A DNA stretch of 47,133 bases from Bacteroides sp. (GCA_014801535.1 JAAVEA010000030.1:1-47133); one strand, 5' to 3'; positions 25,047 to 34,395 are shown, counted from the stretch's first letter. Made by a program: numbers and translations. Notes: a model not told the origin generated them from the sequence alone.

Positions 25047-26672
25047 TTATTCCATACTGCCAACATGCCGTTCCCTGTCATGAACCTCACGACGCACCAA
25101 TCGGCGTATCGAATGACGTATGGTGCGCCATTTCGGAAAGATTGCCCATGGCCGTGCTGAACTGAAACTCAATAAAATTATAAGAAGGGAGGCGATAGCT
25201 ATCATAAGAAGCAGACCGTATATCTCTTTCATAGATACCACCAAAGCCTGAAGTTGCACCATTCCGAAAAGCTCACCCAATGGTATATGTGCCGAAACCG
25301 GATTAAAATCGGTGAAAGCAGCCCCTAACAGAGAGGCGTTCTCAGCAACTGTGTGTCTGAGCAGTTCGCCTATCAACGCCGGACCGAAAGTCGCACCCAT
25401 TACGGCTCCGGTGAATCCGTTCACTGTAAGAGCCTGTGGAAAGACCTGAAATGGGAGTCCACTCTGCACTATTGAGGTAAGGAACACGATGGAAATTATA
25501 ACTGATGCCGCCCCGCGTGCGAAAAGAGGTATGAACAGCATCTCTTTTTCCACACCATAATCTATGAAGAAATAGAAATAGGCGAGATATATTATGGCGA
25601 GTGCGAATCCCCATGCAGTCATGGTGCGGTAGGTCCATTTCCGGAGAGCGAACGTGAAATAGGTGAAACCGCATCCGCAGATGATTCCAGCGAAAACATA
25701 CCAGTTTAGGTCGATAAGATTGGTCTCGTCATATCCGAGTATGGCGGCTGCATATGAGTGTTCAAACACATGTTCCGTTGCAAGAAGGGTGAAGAATACG
25801 AGATAAACAAGTGTGGCACGGATCACATTTCTATTCTTCAATGCCTGAAACGAGATGTAGGGATGCCGCAGGAAAGAGGCCCGCCACAGATTAACCGCCA
25901 GACATAGCAACCCTATGACAGCCGCCTGCCTGATTTCGGTCGCCTCCCACCAGTCGAAATAATTGCCGTAAACGCATATAAATGTGAAGGCCATCATGAA
26001 TCCGGTCCAAAGCAATGAGCCTATCCAGTCTATTCCCAAAAGCGGTATGAACATCGGTCCGCGTACGGGTCTGACGAGAATCAGCACCAATACCATCATC
26101 AGCGTAAGAAGCCCTATCATTATCCAGTGCATATATTCCCATTGCGAAAAGAAAGAGGTGTATATTGCCGCTATTCCGCTCAACTGAATCACGCTGTCGA
26201 CCACAAGATATACGTAGCAGAAGAAGACAGACATGTCGCGCACCGGAGTGAGCCAAAGCTGTATTGTGGAGTTGCAGGCCAAAGTGGCTTGCATCCTGAA
26301 CCAGCCCGCGATGAAGCATGTGACAACCAACAGCGGCACTGAATCTGTGTGGGCGCAGATGAAGTTGGCCGCGATCAGCACCATGCATGAGGCGAGAAGC
26401 TGCGTGCGGTTGGAGAAACGGAATTTGATCCTGAACATCACGGCGAAGTTCACGGCCAGACCGATGAGGGAAGCGTATCCGGCCATGAGAATATCTTCCT
26501 GCATGAGCGCTGACGTACCTACCATTTCTGAGGCCGATGCAAGATAAAGACCACCGGAGAACTGGATTATAAGAACAAAGAAAATGAAAATCCACGGTTT
26601 AAGGCGCCGAGGAATGAAATTGGGGATGTCCGGTATGTCGAACGGTCCCTGTGGCGCGTGCCAGTCTGCCAT
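25047..26672 (-). CDS. MFS multidrug efflux permease, EmrB/DHA2-like
   Basis: Inner-membrane drug:proton antiporter of a tripartite pump. The 541-aa sequence is strongly hydrophobic with about 14 TM segments, the DHA2 count (for example IFIFFVLIIQFSGGLYLA near residue 30 and MIAIASLLIILLSF near the C-terminus). Canonical MFS motif A is poorly conserved, as in divergent Bacteroidetes EmrB proteins. It is the third gene of tolC-hlyD-MFS, 38 bases after the HlyD stop. Substrate unknown. Confidence 0.85.
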   Translation of the reverse strand: MADWHAPQGPFDIPDIPNFIPRRLKPWIFIFFVLIIQFSGGLYLASASEMVGTSALMQEDILMAGYASLIGLAVNFAVMFRIKFRFSNRTQLLASCMVLIAANFICAHTDSVPLLVVTCFIAGWFRMQATLACNSTIQLWLTPVRDMSVFFCYVYLVVDSVIQLSGIAAIYTSFFSQWEYMHWIMIGLLTLMMVLVLILVRPVRGPMFIPLLGIDWIGSLLWTGFMMAFTFICVYGNYFDWWEATEIRQAAVIGLLCLAVNLWRASFLRHPYISFQALKNRNVIRATLVYLVFFTLLATEHVFEHSYAAAILGYDETNLIDLNWYVFAGIICGCGFTYFTFALRKWTYRTMTAWGFALAIIYLAYFYFFIDYGVEKEMLFIPLFARGAASVIISIVFLTSIVQSGLPFQVFPQALTVNGFTGAVMGATFGPALIGELLRHTVAENASLLGAAFTDFNPVSAHIPLGELFGMVQLQALVVSMKEIYGLLLMIAIASLLIILLSFSSARPWAIFPKWRTIRHSIRRLVRREVHDRERHVGSME

Positions 26673-26710
26673 AAGAGATAAGAGGATTAACAGATTTTAT
26701 TGGATGGACT

Positions 26711-27745
26711 CTAATATTCTACTTCACACTCCACATTCATGCCGGCACGTAGTTTCTGCATGTCGGCTGCCTTGTTATCCTTTGTAAACACAATCCTTAC
26801 GGGGACACGCTGACGCACTTTCACGAAATTGCCCGCTGAATTATCCTGCGGCATTATCGAGAGCGCGGCTCCTGTGGCTTTGGATATTGATAACACTTCT
26901 CCATTGAAGGTTACGTCGGGAACTGCGTCAACCTTTATGCTTACCTTGCTTCCGGGCTTGATATTTGGAAGCTGAGTTTCCTTATAATTCGCACTTACCC
27001 AGATGTCGCCAGAATCCACAATATCGAGAAGCGTCTGACCGGGTTGCACGAGCTGTCCCACCTGAATCTCCTTGCGCGAAGTGTAACCGTCGCAGGGGGC
27101 TACAATCACGCAATAAGAGAGATTGAGCTCCGCAGTCTCTACAGAGGCTTTCGCGAGTTCGATGCCGGCGTCGTTCTGTGCGGTGCGCTGTCTTGTTTCC
27201 GCCACAACCGTCGAGGAGGCTGAACGCTGACGGGCAAGTATCTCATAACGGGCCTTCTTGGCTTCATAATCGGTTTTTGCCGCATCATATTGCTGACGGG
27301 TCACGGCTTCCTGGTCAAGAAGTTTCTGATATCGGTCGAAGTCAACCTTGGCCATATCCATAAGCACTTTCGCTTCGGAAATGGCGGCTTCGTTTACCGC
27401 CACGTGTGCCGAGGCTGATTCAACGCTTCTGTCGGCCACCTGACGTCCGGCGAGCGAGCTTTGATAATCCGCACGTGCCTGAGCCAGCCTGAGCCGCATG
27501 TCGGCATCGTCTATTATCACCAGAGTGTCCCCCTTTTTAACCGGTTCGTACTCAGAAAACCGTATCTCTTTTATGAATCCCTGCACACGGCTGTTTACCG
27601 GCACAATCTGTTGGCGCACCTGTGCGTTATCGGTAAATTCAACGTTGCCTAAATGAGCGAATTTTCCATATACCCAATATGCGGCGAGCGCTATGACAGC
27701 CAAAACGGCTATATATGATATTATTTTCTTTGTTCCGCGTTTCAT
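26711..27745 (-). CDS. HlyD/EmrA-family periplasmic adaptor
   Basis: Membrane-fusion protein linking the MFS pump to TolC. An N-terminal TM anchor (about residues 7-25, IISYIAVLAVIALAAYWVYG) is followed by a biotinyl-lipoyl half (PVNSRVQGFIKEIRFSEYEP), a coiled-coil hairpin (about 80-195), the second lipoyl half (IVAPCDGYTSRKEIQVGQLV) and a beta-barrel domain. The length of 344 aa is normal. Its start overlaps the tolC-like stop by 4 bases (ATGA). Its stop lies within a 29-bp sequence found again, inverted, at 43565-43593. Confidence 0.92.
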   Translation of the reverse strand: MKRGTKKIISYIAVLAVIALAAYWVYGKFAHLGNVEFTDNAQVRQQIVPVNSRVQGFIKEIRFSEYEPVKKGDTLVIIDDADMRLRLAQARADYQSSLAGRQVADRSVESASAHVAVNEAAISEAKVLMDMAKVDFDRYQKLLDQEAVTRQQYDAAKTDYEAKKARYEILARQRSASSTVVAETRQRTAQNDAGIELAKASVETAELNLSYCVIVAPCDGYTSRKEIQVGQLVQPGQTLLDIVDSGDIWVSANYKETQLPNIKPGSKVSIKVDAVPDVTFNGEVLSISKATGAALSIMPQDNSAGNFVKVRQRVPVRIVFTKDNKAADMQKLRAGMNVECEVEY

Positions 27746-29061
27746 ATCTTTCCTGTGGTGAATAGAAGTTTATAGTAATAATATATAATGTTGATGCGAG
27801 CGTTTACCAATTGCTGTTCGGCATCGAGTTTTGAATTTACGGCATCCAGCAGATCGGTTATAAGGGCCATGTCGGCTGAATAACGGGTTGAGATGGTGCG
27901 GTAGTTCCTGTCGGCGAGCTCAACGCTTTTTTCCTGCGTCTTGAGTTCTTCGTATGCTTCGAGATACTTCACATAGTCAGCGTTGACGGCCAAATCAATA
28001 TCTCCACGGGTGGCCTCCAGCTGTTCAATTGATTTTTGTGTAGCTGTGCGGCTCTTCGCCAATGCCTTGTTGCTTTTATATAAGGACGCGAGATTATACG
28101 ACACGCCTACACCTACATACCAGTAGCTCAGGTTGCGGTTGATTGGCGGCACCTCCACAAGTATCGGACCGTCAATTGTCCAGGCAGCCTGCAGACCCAC
28201 TTTTGGAAGACGTTCGCTTTTTACCAGATCTTCTGCCTTGCGGCTCATGTCTACCCCGGAACGAGCCAGTTTTAGGGCAGGAGAATTGTCGTAGGCATCT
28301 CTTTGCCACTGGGATTTACCGTAAGAGGGGAGCGATCGGTTCAAGATGGTGGTATCGGGTAAGACACGCGTATTTTCATCAATCCCCGCTGTTACCACTA
28401 AGTTGTGGTTAAGGATATTCAATGTGTTGTCTATCTTTACGAGCTGAAGTTCGAGGTTTGATATAAGAAGCTCATAGCGGGTGATGTCATTGCGGAGCAC
28501 TACCCCTTGCTCATAACGGGCCTGCATCTCGGCCAGGACCTTTCGTGCCTGCGCAAGATTATTCTCCACAACGCGGCGGAGGTTGGAATATTTGTAGATG
28601 TCGAGATAGAATCCGGTAAGACTGAAACGCATGTTGTCGCGCTGTAATTCGGTGGCATATCGTGCGGCGGTAGACTTCAGTTCGGCCATCTTTATCCCTG
28701 TTGTCAAAGCTCCACCGGTATATACAGGTTGGGTGATATTTATTCCCAGCCCATTGCCGAAATGAGGAATCGGGGCTTTTTGCGAATCAGAAAAATTCCG
28801 TTTGGTTGTGAAGCCGTCTCCGATATAACTTAATGAGAGATTCGCTTCAATATCAGGTAGAAGCTGACTTTTGGCAACACTGATTTCTTGAAGTGCTTCA
28901 TGTTCGGCGGTGAATGACGGACGCAGGCGCACGCTGTTTGCCTCGGCTGTTTCAAAAATCTCTTCGAGGGAGACTATTCTTTCATTCTGACCGTATGCAC
29001 GCACCGTCGCGCTCAACAGGGATATTGCAACCAACCCTGTGAGCAATCGATGATTGTTCAT
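27742..29061 (-). CDS. TolC-family outer-membrane efflux protein
   Basis: Outer-membrane channel of the tripartite pump. The signal peptide is about residues 1-25 (LLTGLVAISLLSATVRAYGQ). Two OEP repeats follow with long helical hairpins (SLEEIFETAEANSVRLRPSF and the second half DLAVNADYVKYLEAYEELKT). The length of 439 aa is normal. It is first in the operon, with a promoter and palindromic operator candidate 220-270 bases upstream. Confidence 0.92.
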   Translation of the reverse strand: MNNHRLLTGLVAISLLSATVRAYGQNERIVSLEEIFETAEANSVRLRPSFTAEHEALQEISVAKSQLLPDIEANLSLSYIGDGFTTKRNFSDSQKAPIPHFGNGLGINITQPVYTGGALTTGIKMAELKSTAARYATELQRDNMRFSLTGFYLDIYKYSNLRRVVENNLAQARKVLAEMQARYEQGVVLRNDITRYELLISNLELQLVKIDNTLNILNHNLVVTAGIDENTRVLPDTTILNRSLPSYGKSQWQRDAYDNSPALKLARSGVDMSRKAEDLVKSERLPKVGLQAAWTIDGPILVEVPPINRNLSYWYVGVGVSYNLASLYKSNKALAKSRTATQKSIEQLEATRGDIDLAVNADYVKYLEAYEELKTQEKSVELADRNYRTISTRYSADMALITDLLDAVNSKLDAEQQLVNARINIIYYYYKLLFTTGKI

Positions 29062-29101
29062 AAAAAGTATTATTGTATTATAAGAATAGGAATAGACTGT
29101 G

Positions 29102-29119
29102 AAGTCGTTTAAACGACTT
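29102..29119. repeat. GTTTAAAC-centred palindrome, copy 2
   Basis: A perfect 18-bp palindrome, AAGTCGTTTAAACGACTT, in the leader of the efflux operon. It differs from copy 1 by a compensating C-G swap in both arms, which preserves the palindrome and argues that the symmetry is selected. Confidence 0.8.
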
Positions 29120-29283
29120 ATATGGATATAGTGTATCCGGTGATATTACATTAAGACAAGGTCAGAAAGAAGCGGTGCTCTTCCAGTTTTCAAGAAATCC
29201 CCAGTTTCTCACTGTAGGGAAGATATGTAAAGTAGTATGTATTATGTGAATCATTTGGAGGCGGCTCTTTGTGAACCGCACTG

Positions 29284-29333
29284 CAAAGTTAATAAAAAAA
29301 GTTGAAATTTAATTGTTCATATACAATTGAACA
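29284..29333 (-). promoter_or_regulatory. Promoter and palindromic operator candidate of the efflux operon
   Basis: TAACTTTG on the minus strand (29291-29284) is an exact -7 element, giving a leader of about 215 bases. A perfect inverted repeat TGTTCA-N8-TGAACA (29314-29319 and 29328-29333) covers the region just upstream of -33, a position and form typical of MarR/TetR-type repressors of efflux operons. No such regulator is encoded next door. The divergent DUF4491 gene starts 34 bases beyond. Confidence 0.55.
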
Positions 29334-29366
29334 TACTACTTTTTACATCACAGCCGTTATCAAATC

Positions 29367-29681
29367 ATGATACAGAAATTTCTTATAGAATACAATCTTG
29401 AAGGGTTGGCGATAGGATTGGCAACGTTTTTGATAATCGGAATTTTTCATCCTCTGGTGATAAAGGGGGAGTATTATATGGGTCAGAAATGCAATTGGTT
29501 GTTTCTTTTAGGAGGAATCGGAATGCTGATCCTTTCTCTTTGCACATGCGGCACGGTTTCCATATTGTGCGGGGTGACATCCTTTTCATGTTTCTGGTCG
29601 ATCCTGGAGGTAAAAGAGCAGCGTGAACGCGTAAGAAAGGGTTGGTTTCCAGGAAATCCCAAAAGAAAGGAAGATAAGTGA
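29367..29681 (+). CDS. DUF4491-family small membrane protein
   Basis: A 104-aa protein with three hydrophobic segments (about residues 12-32, 44-62, 64-80). The pattern GLAIGLATFLIIGIFHPLVI with C-terminal EQRERVRKGWFPGNPKR matches what I recall of DUF4491, a Bacteroidetes/Firmicutes inner-membrane family of unknown function. It is divergent from the efflux operon and shares its control region. Confidence 0.8.
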   Translation: MIQKFLIEYNLEGLAIGLATFLIIGIFHPLVIKGEYYMGQKCNWLFLLGGIGMLILSLCTCGTVSILCGVTSFSCFWSILEVKEQRERVRKGWFPGNPKRKEDK

Positions 29682-29722
29682 ACTGCATAAATATATAAGG
29701 CTTTCTCGAACGACAGATTATT

Positions 29723-29730
29723 TATTTTTG
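29723..29730 (+). promoter_or_regulatory. -7 element for the portal-like gene
   Basis: TATTTTTG matches TAnnTTTG and lies 13 bases before the start codon, implying a very short leader. The -33 is unclear. Confidence 0.45.
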
Positions 29731-29743
29731 CGCAAAAAATGAA

Positions 29744-31345
29744 ATGGCAAAAAATAATAATCTATTGACAAAGAGAGCAGGGAGAAAGGAGATGTATCGT
29801 CTCGATCTTCTTGCACGTGCGCAGAGAAATTGGGATGGAATGTCGGCTTTCCGCAGGGAACGCGACCGCTGTAAACGGTTCACATATGGAGACCAGTGGG
29901 GCGATATGGTCCCGACTTCCTCGGGTCATATTAAAGAGGAGGATTATATTCTATCGCAGGGGAATCTCCCCTTGAAAAATAATCTTATCAGGAGATTGGT
30001 GAGAAATGTGCTTGGAGTGTTCCGCAACCAGTGGACACCTCCTCGGTGTATGGCCCGCGATGCGCGCGAACAAAAGCAGGCCGAAGCTATGGACCGGCTG
30101 CTGGAATATAATATAGAGCGCAATAGGATGGAGGAGATGTATGCCCGAACCATGGAAGAATTTCTTATCAGCGGCATGGCGGTGCATCGGAAATGGTTCG
30201 GAAGGAAAGGAGGAGAGACAGATTGCTGGACCGATTTTGTGTCTCCCGACAAGTTTTTCATTGACAATGCATCACGCGATTTCCGAAACCGCGATGTATC
30301 GATTATAGGAGAAATTCATGACATGTCGTTTGGCTGTCTGTGTGCTGCTTTTGCCTCCTCGCCCGACGATTATGAATGGTTAAGAGGGCTTTATTCTCCG
30401 GTTGCTGAAGCTTATGGCAATTCCGGTGAATACTACGGAGAGGGGACCGGGAGTTGCAGAGTGATTGAGATATGGTGCAGGGAATATAAGTCGCGCTATA
30501 TATGTCATGATTCACTCACCGGAGATTATTTTAAGATTGATGCGCAAGATTATAAAGAAGAAGTTGAGCAGGTGAATGCCCGTAGAAAAGGGTCTGAGAA
30601 ATTTCCGAAACTTATAGAAAGCCGTTGGGTTACTGATGAGGAATGGCGTTATTATTTTCTAAGTCCCGATGGAGTTGTGCTTGATGAAGGCAGGAGTCCG
30701 TATGCTCATGGAAGACATCCGTATATAGTAAAGGCATATCCCTTTATCGACGGCGAAATTCATTCTTTCGTGGCTGATGTGATAGACCAGCAGAAATTTA
30801 CGAACCGCCTGATTTCCATGTATGATTGGATTCTTCGTTCTTCTGCCAAGGGAGTCCTGCTTTTTCCGGAGGATGCTCTCCCGACCGGTGTGTCAATCTC
30901 CGATATAGCCGAGGAATGGAGCCGCTTCAACGGAGTCATAGTGTTTCGACCCGAGGCCGGGATGCCGTTGCCTCAGCAGGTGCATTCAAATGCAGCCAAC
31001 AACGGTATAACCGATCTTCTCGACATACAGCTCCGCATGTTCGAGGATATAAGTGGAGTAAACGGGGCTCTGCAGGGTAAGCTCGACAGCAATTCAATGA
31101 GTGGTACGCTTTATAATCAGCAGACGAAAAATTCATTAACGGCACTTGCCGATCTTCTTAAAAGCTATAATGACTTCATTTTGGAAGGGAGCGCTGCCGA
31201 TGCATCAAATATAAGACAATTCTATACCCCGTCACGTATTGTGGCTATAATAGGGGAGGATAATCCTTTTGAAGAAACCGAAAGTTTCTTTGATTCGGAT
31301 CTTGATTTCTCATTTGTTGCAGACGAAAAAGGGGAGAATGAATAA
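29744..31345 (+). CDS. Orphan phage-portal-like protein
   Basis: A 533-aa soluble protein. Several segments read like P22/crAss-type portal proteins: the N-terminal FTYGDQWGD then LPLKNNLIRRLVRNVLGVFR, a mid-region VSPDKFFIDNASRDFRNRDV, then HPYIVKAYPFIDGEIHSFV followed by DVIDQQKFTNRLISM, and near the C-terminus DISGVNGALQGK with SMSGTLYNQQTKNSL. No terminase, capsid, tail or integrase gene accompanies it; neighbours are DUF4491 and galM. Either a prophage relic or a domesticated protein is possible. It is full-length and free of frameshifts. Identification is by pattern memory only. Confidence 0.6.
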   Translation: MAKNNNLLTKRAGRKEMYRLDLLARAQRNWDGMSAFRRERDRCKRFTYGDQWGDMVPTSSGHIKEEDYILSQGNLPLKNNLIRRLVRNVLGVFRNQWTPPRCMARDAREQKQAEAMDRLLEYNIERNRMEEMYARTMEEFLISGMAVHRKWFGRKGGETDCWTDFVSPDKFFIDNASRDFRNRDVSIIGEIHDMSFGCLCAAFASSPDDYEWLRGLYSPVAEAYGNSGEYYGEGTGSCRVIEIWCREYKSRYICHDSLTGDYFKIDAQDYKEEVEQVNARRKGSEKFPKLIESRWVTDEEWRYYFLSPDGVVLDEGRSPYAHGRHPYIVKAYPFIDGEIHSFVADVIDQQKFTNRLISMYDWILRSSAKGVLLFPEDALPTGVSISDIAEEWSRFNGVIVFRPEAGMPLPQQVHSNAANNGITDLLDIQLRMFEDISGVNGALQGKLDSNSMSGTLYNQQTKNSLTALADLLKSYNDFILEGSAADASNIRQFYTPSRIVAIIGEDNPFEETESFFDSDLDFSFVADEKGENE

Positions 31346-31352
31346 AAATGAT

Positions 31353-31360
31353 TATATTTG
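31353..31360 (+). promoter_or_regulatory. -7 element for galM
   Basis: TATATTTG lies 8 bases after the stop codon of the portal-like gene and 22 before the galM ATG. It suggests galM has its own promoter; the -33 is not convincing. Confidence 0.45.
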
Positions 31361-31382
31361 TGCTAACTAATATCCTTGAATT

Positions 31383-32429
31383 ATGACAGTATCAGAAAAA
31401 AGATACCCTTCTGAAAAGGGCGACATCAGTTTGATAAGAATCGAGAATGAAACCGGTGCATACGTGGTTCTCTCCTCTTTCGGGGCCGGAGTGGTGGAGG
31501 TCGGCGTTCCGGATCGCAACGGAAAGATAGAGAATGTGGCCTTGCGTTATGCCGATCCGAAAGACTATCTATACGATGGCCCGCACATGGGTAAAATTCC
31601 GGGACGTTATGCCAATCGTATTGCCGAAGGGAGAATCAATGTTGACGGAAAGGAATATCAGCTTGACGTTAATCTTCCTCCTCATCATCTTCACGGAGGC
31701 AAGGATGGTTTCTCGAACCGCAATTGGGAGACTGAGCTTTTTGAGAACGGTGTCAGATTCACATATTTCTCTCCTGACGGAGAAGAAAATTATCCCGGTG
31801 GTATGAAGGTAACGGCAACATATCGATGGAGCGGGGACAATCGCCTTTCACTTGATCTCCATGCGGAAACAGATGCTGAAACTGTGGTGAATCTTACCAA
31901 TCACACCTATTGGAATCTGGAGGGTGCTGATGCCGGCACGGCACTTCATCATGAGATGCGCATGAAGGCTCACGGATGGTTGCCTACCGATAATACACAG
32001 ATTCCATCGGGCGAGATTGCGCCGGTTGCCGGAACTCCTATGGATTTCACCGAATGGAAAGAGGTGGGGCGCGATATAAAGGAAGATTTCGAGGCCTTGA
32101 AGATAGGTAAAGGGTATGATCATTGCTGGGTGATAGATGAATGGGAGCCGGGTAAAATGATTGAGGATGCGGTAGAATTGCGCGATAACAAGAGCGGACG
32201 GTTGCTGACTATTTCAAGCGATCAGCCGGGAGTGCAGGTATATACGGGGAATTGGGTGAAAGGATCTCCCGATAATTGTTCGGGTCGTGGTTATGAAGAT
32301 TACGACGGTGTTGCGATAGAGATGCAGGGATTTCCCGATGCACCGAATCAGCCGCAGTTCCCGACACAGACCCTACGTCCCGGGGAGAGTTACGACCGAA
32401 GCATCCTATTCTCGTTCTCGGTTATATGA
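31383..32429 (+). CDS. galM: Aldose 1-epimerase (galactose mutarotase family)
   Basis: Interconverts alpha and beta anomers of galactose, glucose and related sugars in the cytoplasm. The family motifs are GRYANRIAEGRI, LHGGKDGFSNRNWE, NLTNHTYWNLEG (catalytic His) and the C-terminal AIEMQGFPDAPNQPQFP (catalytic Glu region). No signal peptide is present and the length of 348 aa is normal. A HAD sugar-phosphate enzyme follows, a common pairing in sugar metabolism. Confidence 0.93.
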   Translation: MTVSEKRYPSEKGDISLIRIENETGAYVVLSSFGAGVVEVGVPDRNGKIENVALRYADPKDYLYDGPHMGKIPGRYANRIAEGRINVDGKEYQLDVNLPPHHLHGGKDGFSNRNWETELFENGVRFTYFSPDGEENYPGGMKVTATYRWSGDNRLSLDLHAETDAETVVNLTNHTYWNLEGADAGTALHHEMRMKAHGWLPTDNTQIPSGEIAPVAGTPMDFTEWKEVGRDIKEDFEALKIGKGYDHCWVIDEWEPGKMIEDAVELRDNKSGRLLTISSDQPGVQVYTGNWVKGSPDNCSGRGYEDYDGVAIEMQGFPDAPNQPQFPTQTLRPGESYDRSILFSFSVI

Positions 32430-32480
32430 TTAGGCAGGTAAGTAACCCCAATAAAATAGTTAATTTATTTGGGAATGGGC

Positions 32481-32506
32481 GGACGCATCTTGGATGCGTC
32501 CCTACC
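32481..32506. repeat. Second copy of the GGACGCATC/GATGCGTCC element
   Basis: The 26 bases repeat the right arm of the inverted repeat at 6743-6767 with two changes at the centre and form their own 9-bp hairpin. It lies between galM and the HAD gene. Confidence 0.7.
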
Positions 32507-32577
32507 CTCGAGCCGATAACATTAATTATTTTCTGAATGATACTTACTTATTTAATTTTGAATACTTACAACGGATA

Positions 32578-33273
32578 ATGGAGAATTTTCTAAGAGGAAA
32601 GCACGCCGCCCTTATTGATATGGACGGCGTGCTATACGATTCAATGAAATATCATACTCTTGCATGGCAAAGGATGATGTCGGAGCTCGGGGTGGAATGC
32701 AGTCGCGATGAATTCTATCTCTATGAAGGGATGACGGGCGCGGCAACAATCAATCTTCTATATCAGCGTGCGTTCGGACACAATTGTGATCCGGAAGAGG
32801 CACGCCGTCTTTACTCCATTAAGAGTGAATACTTCAAAGAGTATGGTGCGAGAGAGCCGATGCCCGGTGCGGATATGATGATCGCAGCCTTAAAGGAGGC
32901 AGGATTAAGACGGGTGCTTGTTACAGGCTCGGCACAACTATCGCTTCTCGACAGTCTTTCCATTGACTATCCGGGGGCTTTCGGTGAAAAAGACCGCGTA
33001 ACCGGACTTGATGTTGCTCATGGGAAACCAGATCCGGAACCATATCTGAAAGGATTGGAGATAGCGGGAGTGTCCGCTTCTGAAGCTATTGTTATTGAGA
33101 ACGCTCCGTTGGGTGTCAGAGCCGGTAAAGGAGCCGGGATCTTCACCATAGCCATAACAACCGGGCCGATCCCTCGGGAAGAGTTTGAAAAAGAGGGAGC
33201 TGACGTGATATTCCCTTCAATGAGGGAAGCCGCCGAAGTTATGCTGAAAATGGCTAAAGAGATGCGGAGATAA
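32578..33273 (+). CDS. HAD-superfamily hydrolase, beta-phosphoglucomutase-like
   Basis: Cytoplasmic phosphotransfer enzyme. The ATG at 32578 (232 aa) is preferred over an in-frame ATG at 32494, which lies inside an intergenic repeat. Motif I is DMDGVLYDSM (nucleophilic Asp and acid/base Asp), motif II VTGSA, motif III the Lys of HGKPDPEPY and motif IV VIENAPLGVRAG, where the usual EDS is EN. A helical cap lies between motifs I and II. It could be a phosphoglucomutase or a sugar-phosphate phosphatase. Confidence 0.88.
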   Translation: MENFLRGKHAALIDMDGVLYDSMKYHTLAWQRMMSELGVECSRDEFYLYEGMTGAATINLLYQRAFGHNCDPEEARRLYSIKSEYFKEYGAREPMPGADMMIAALKEAGLRRVLVTGSAQLSLLDSLSIDYPGAFGEKDRVTGLDVAHGKPDPEPYLKGLEIAGVSASEAIVIENAPLGVRAGKGAGIFTIAITTGPIPREEFEKEGADVIFPSMREAAEVMLKMAKEMRR

Positions 33274-33281
33274 GCAAATGC

Positions 33282-34211
33282 TTATGTCTCGGGATCAGGA
33301 TCCTTACGATAGTGAGGATGATGTTCGAGAAGTTCGGAGCGGAGGCGTGATCGGTCGAGGTGTACATATATCTCGGTCGTTGCGATAGATTCGTGTCCCA
33401 GCATCTCTTGGATTGCACGGAGGTTGGCACCTCCCTCGAGGAGGTGTGTGGCGAAAGAATGGCGTAGTGTATGCGGGGATACAGTCTTGTTGATTCCGGC
33501 GGCGGCCGCTAAATCACGCACCACATAGAAAATCATCACACGTGTCATGGCCGCACCTCTCCGGTTAAGGAAAAGTATATCCTCATTTCCGGGCTTTATT
33601 GAAAGCCTTCCTCTCTGTTCGAGATATTCCTTTAAAAGGGAGATAGCTCTTGGAGATAGGGGAACAAGCCGTTGTTTATTTCCTTTTCCTTCGATTCGCA
33701 TATATCCTTCTTCGAGATAAAGGCGTGAGATGCGGAGTCCGGTCAGTTCGCTGACACGGACTCCGCTTCCATATAGTGTCTCGATGATTGTCTCGTTGCG
33801 CAAGGCCTCGTTCTTATCATAGTCTATGGCCGCTATCATCGCATCAATCTCTTCTACCGATAGCACGTCGGGGAGAGTGCGCCCAAGATATGGAAATTCA
33901 ATGAGGGCTGTGGGGTCTGTCTCTATGTATCCTTCGATTCTCAGAAATTTGAAAAAAGATCTTATTCCAGAGATAAGTCTTGCCTGCGATCGGGGCTGAA
34001 TCCCCATGTCGCGTAGGGAAGCAAGAAGTTGATGAAGATCGGATTCGGTTATATCTGCCAATGATAATGAATGAGCCTCAGCAAAAGTGATGAGATGAGT
34101 GACATCTACGGCATAATTCTCCGAAGTATTAGCCGACAATCCTCTTTCAAGACCTAAATAATTCTTGAAGTCTTCAAGTATAAGCGCGGTATCTTTTAAC
34201 GGTCGTGACAT
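33282..34211 (-). CDS. xerD: Tyrosine recombinase XerD
   Basis: Chromosome-dimer resolution recombinase acting at dif with XerC. The N-terminal SAM-like domain starts with FKNYLGLERGLSANTSENYA. The catalytic residues are visible: Arg in YGSGVRVSELTGL, Lys in the KGNKQR beta-turn, HxxR in SPHTLRHSFATHLLEGGA, His in MLGHESIATT and Tyr in EIYVHLD. The length of 309 aa is normal for XerD. It ends 8 bases from the convergent HAD stop, with no terminator between them. No phage or integron features accompany it. Confidence 0.92.
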   Translation of the reverse strand: MSRPLKDTALILEDFKNYLGLERGLSANTSENYAVDVTHLITFAEAHSLSLADITESDLHQLLASLRDMGIQPRSQARLISGIRSFFKFLRIEGYIETDPTALIEFPYLGRTLPDVLSVEEIDAMIAAIDYDKNEALRNETIIETLYGSGVRVSELTGLRISRLYLEEGYMRIEGKGNKQRLVPLSPRAISLLKEYLEQRGRLSIKPGNEDILFLNRRGAAMTRVMIFYVVRDLAAAAGINKTVSPHTLRHSFATHLLEGGANLRAIQEMLGHESIATTEIYVHLDRSRLRSELLEHHPHYRKDPDPET

Positions 34212-34308
34212 GGAATTGCTATTCCTGAAAATTATGCAAATATAATGAAACAGGATGAGATTATAGAAATTAAAGATGGAAATTTATTAAAAACTGTATT
34301 GTCCGGAT

Positions 34309-34343
34309 AAAAGTAAAAGAGGCATCGAGCCTCTTTTACTTTT
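34309..34343 (-). terminator. Terminator after the lrp-yfhO operon
   Basis: A perfect 15-bp stem (34309-34323 with 34329-34343) has a 5-base loop. On the minus strand the stem ends in a run of Ts. It lies 52 bases beyond the degenerate methyltransferase gene. Confidence 0.8.
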
Positions 34344-34395
34344 GCGGAAGCTCGGAGGCTCCCGCCCCATGTCAGTTTTCTTTTGCAGGTGGTGA

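Noticed and set aside
32494..32577. N-terminal extension of the HAD protein
   Set aside because: It begins in a dispersed repeat element and precedes the normal family start by 28 residues.
29744..34211. Prophage (portal-like gene plus tyrosine recombinase)
   Set aside because: The recombinase is a standard XerD, and the genes between are sugar metabolism; no terminase, capsid or tail genes are present.
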